Notes under the pieces: generated by a model
The model's input: only the letters and a program-made list of their open reading frames with translations
What the model was told of the DNA's origin: nothing
Database searches by the model: none
Shown here: positions 15,284 to 15,641 of the stretch, in pieces
Position numbering within the stretch: the stretch's first letter is position 1
How the letters are laid out: each line of letters starts with the position of its first letter
DNA from: DATJFH01 sp035495815
GTDB taxonomy: Bacteria > Acidobacteriota > Terriglobia > Bryobacterales > Bryobacteraceae
Direction: 5' to 3'
NCBI GenBank assembly: GCA_035495815.1
Contig: DATJFH010000045.1
Coordinates: 1 to 15,641, forward strand
Length of the DNA stretch: 15,641 bases
Translations under genes and position numbers: made by a program

Positions 15284-15641
15284 CGAGCCAGGCGATCCAT
15301 GACAGGCCAGATGGCTTCCACCCGTTCGCCGCGGCAGACATGCAGACGGTCGAATAAATTCACGGTGGGATCGCAATGGGGAGGAATGAATTCGATCTTC
15401 TCGCCCAAAACCGGCCTGGCCCCGGATGGATCGAATTCCAGGTACCCGAACTCGTCCCCGCCCCAGCGGTAACTCGAGGCAGGCAGACTGGCTGCCTCCG
15501 GGCCGTATCCCCGGTCGGTGGAGAAGGCTTTGAAGCCGGCGTCGACGGTTACGAAGCCGTCGTGATTCGCGCTGACCACGGTCGCCAGGACGGTCAGCGC
15601 AGGCCGGAAGTCCACCCCGAGACGGAGGTAGGCGAGGTCCA
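15280..15641 (-). CDS. D-threonine aldolase / D-serine dehydratase-like enzyme, C-terminal part (cut by right edge)
   Basis: The last 119 residues of a PLP enzyme of the DSD1/D-threonine aldolase (fold-type III, alanine-racemase-like) group. The visible part is the C-terminal beta domain: LRLGVDFRPALTVLATVVS, then HDGFVTVDAGFKAFSTDRG, and the diagnostic HCDPTVNLFD, whose His and Cys bind the catalytic metal in characterised members. Members cleave D-threonine to glycine and acetaldehyde or deaminate D-serine; the sequence here does not decide which. The frame is open to the window edge, so the PLP lysine and true start are outside; the GTG at 15615 is internal, not the start. It ends in an ATGA overlap with the permease, so the two are one operon. 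Confidence 0.87.
   Translation of the reverse strand, partial: DLAYLRLGVDFRPALTVLATVVSANHDGFVTVDAGFKAFSTDRGYGPEAASLPASSYRWGGDEFGYLEFDPSGARPVLGEKIEFIPPHCDPTVNLFDRLHVCRGERVEAIWPVMDRLAR

Noticed and set aside
13890..15341. 483-codon minus-strand open frame overlapping the permease
   Set aside because: It is another frame of the permease gene with Arg/Pro/Gly-rich composition and no motifs; the 13988-15283 frame has twelve membrane segments and APC signatures.

Overview
The window looks like a piece of an Acidobacteria chromosome, most likely from the Bryobacterales/Solibacter side of the phylum. The grounds are the high G+C content, a large Oar-like outer-membrane receptor with a carboxypeptidase-regulatory N-terminus and a Gly-rich insert, and next to it a VWFA protein of the type first described as an acidobacterial family. 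No rRNA, tRNA, CRISPR array, complete mobile element or phage gene is visible.

Layout. (a) 1-2525: the 5' part of glutamate synthase large subunit (gltB, minus strand, cut by the left edge), divergent from a LysR-type regulator. Their shared AT-rich control region holds a near-consensus promoter for gltB and a T-N11-A LysR box centred about 67 bases upstream of the predicted gltB start site. (b) 2770-4185: a secreted subtilisin-like (S8) protease, minus strand. (c) 4427-5914: a two-gene minus-strand unit of a DUF2182 membrane protein followed by a Cys-rich DUF1326 protein, a recurrent pair of unknown function with metal-site-like motifs. (d) 5915-6325: a gene-free stretch with three copies of a short repeat. 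(e) 6326-7333: glyceraldehyde-3-phosphate dehydrogenase with a terminator-like hairpin behind it. (f) 7595-13320: the outer-membrane receptor and the VWFA protein, 11 bases apart. (g) 13349-13882, minus strand: a secreted peroxiredoxin whose peroxidatic cysteine codon is an in-frame TGA. (h) 13988-15641, minus strand: an APC amino-acid permease overlapping by ATGA the 3' end of a D-threonine aldolase/D-serine dehydratase-like gene, which runs off the right edge.

The main discovery is (g). Ordinary gene calling breaks this gene into two pieces (about 75 and 104 residues). The break is exactly at the catalytic position of the PxxxTxxC peroxiredoxin motif (PAAFTGG-TGA-TKEM), both halves are in the same frame, and a 9-bp hairpin with a G-rich apical loop begins 15 nt after the TGA. 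This is what a selenocysteine codon with a bacterial SECIS element looks like. I therefore annotate one selenoprotein of 177 residues with Sec at position 70.

Functional themes are nitrogen and amino-acid metabolism at both ends (GltB with a GltC-like regulator; D-amino-acid enzyme plus permease), envelope and secreted proteins in the middle, and central glycolysis. Nothing ties them into one pathway; the window reads as ordinary chromosome with several small transcription units.
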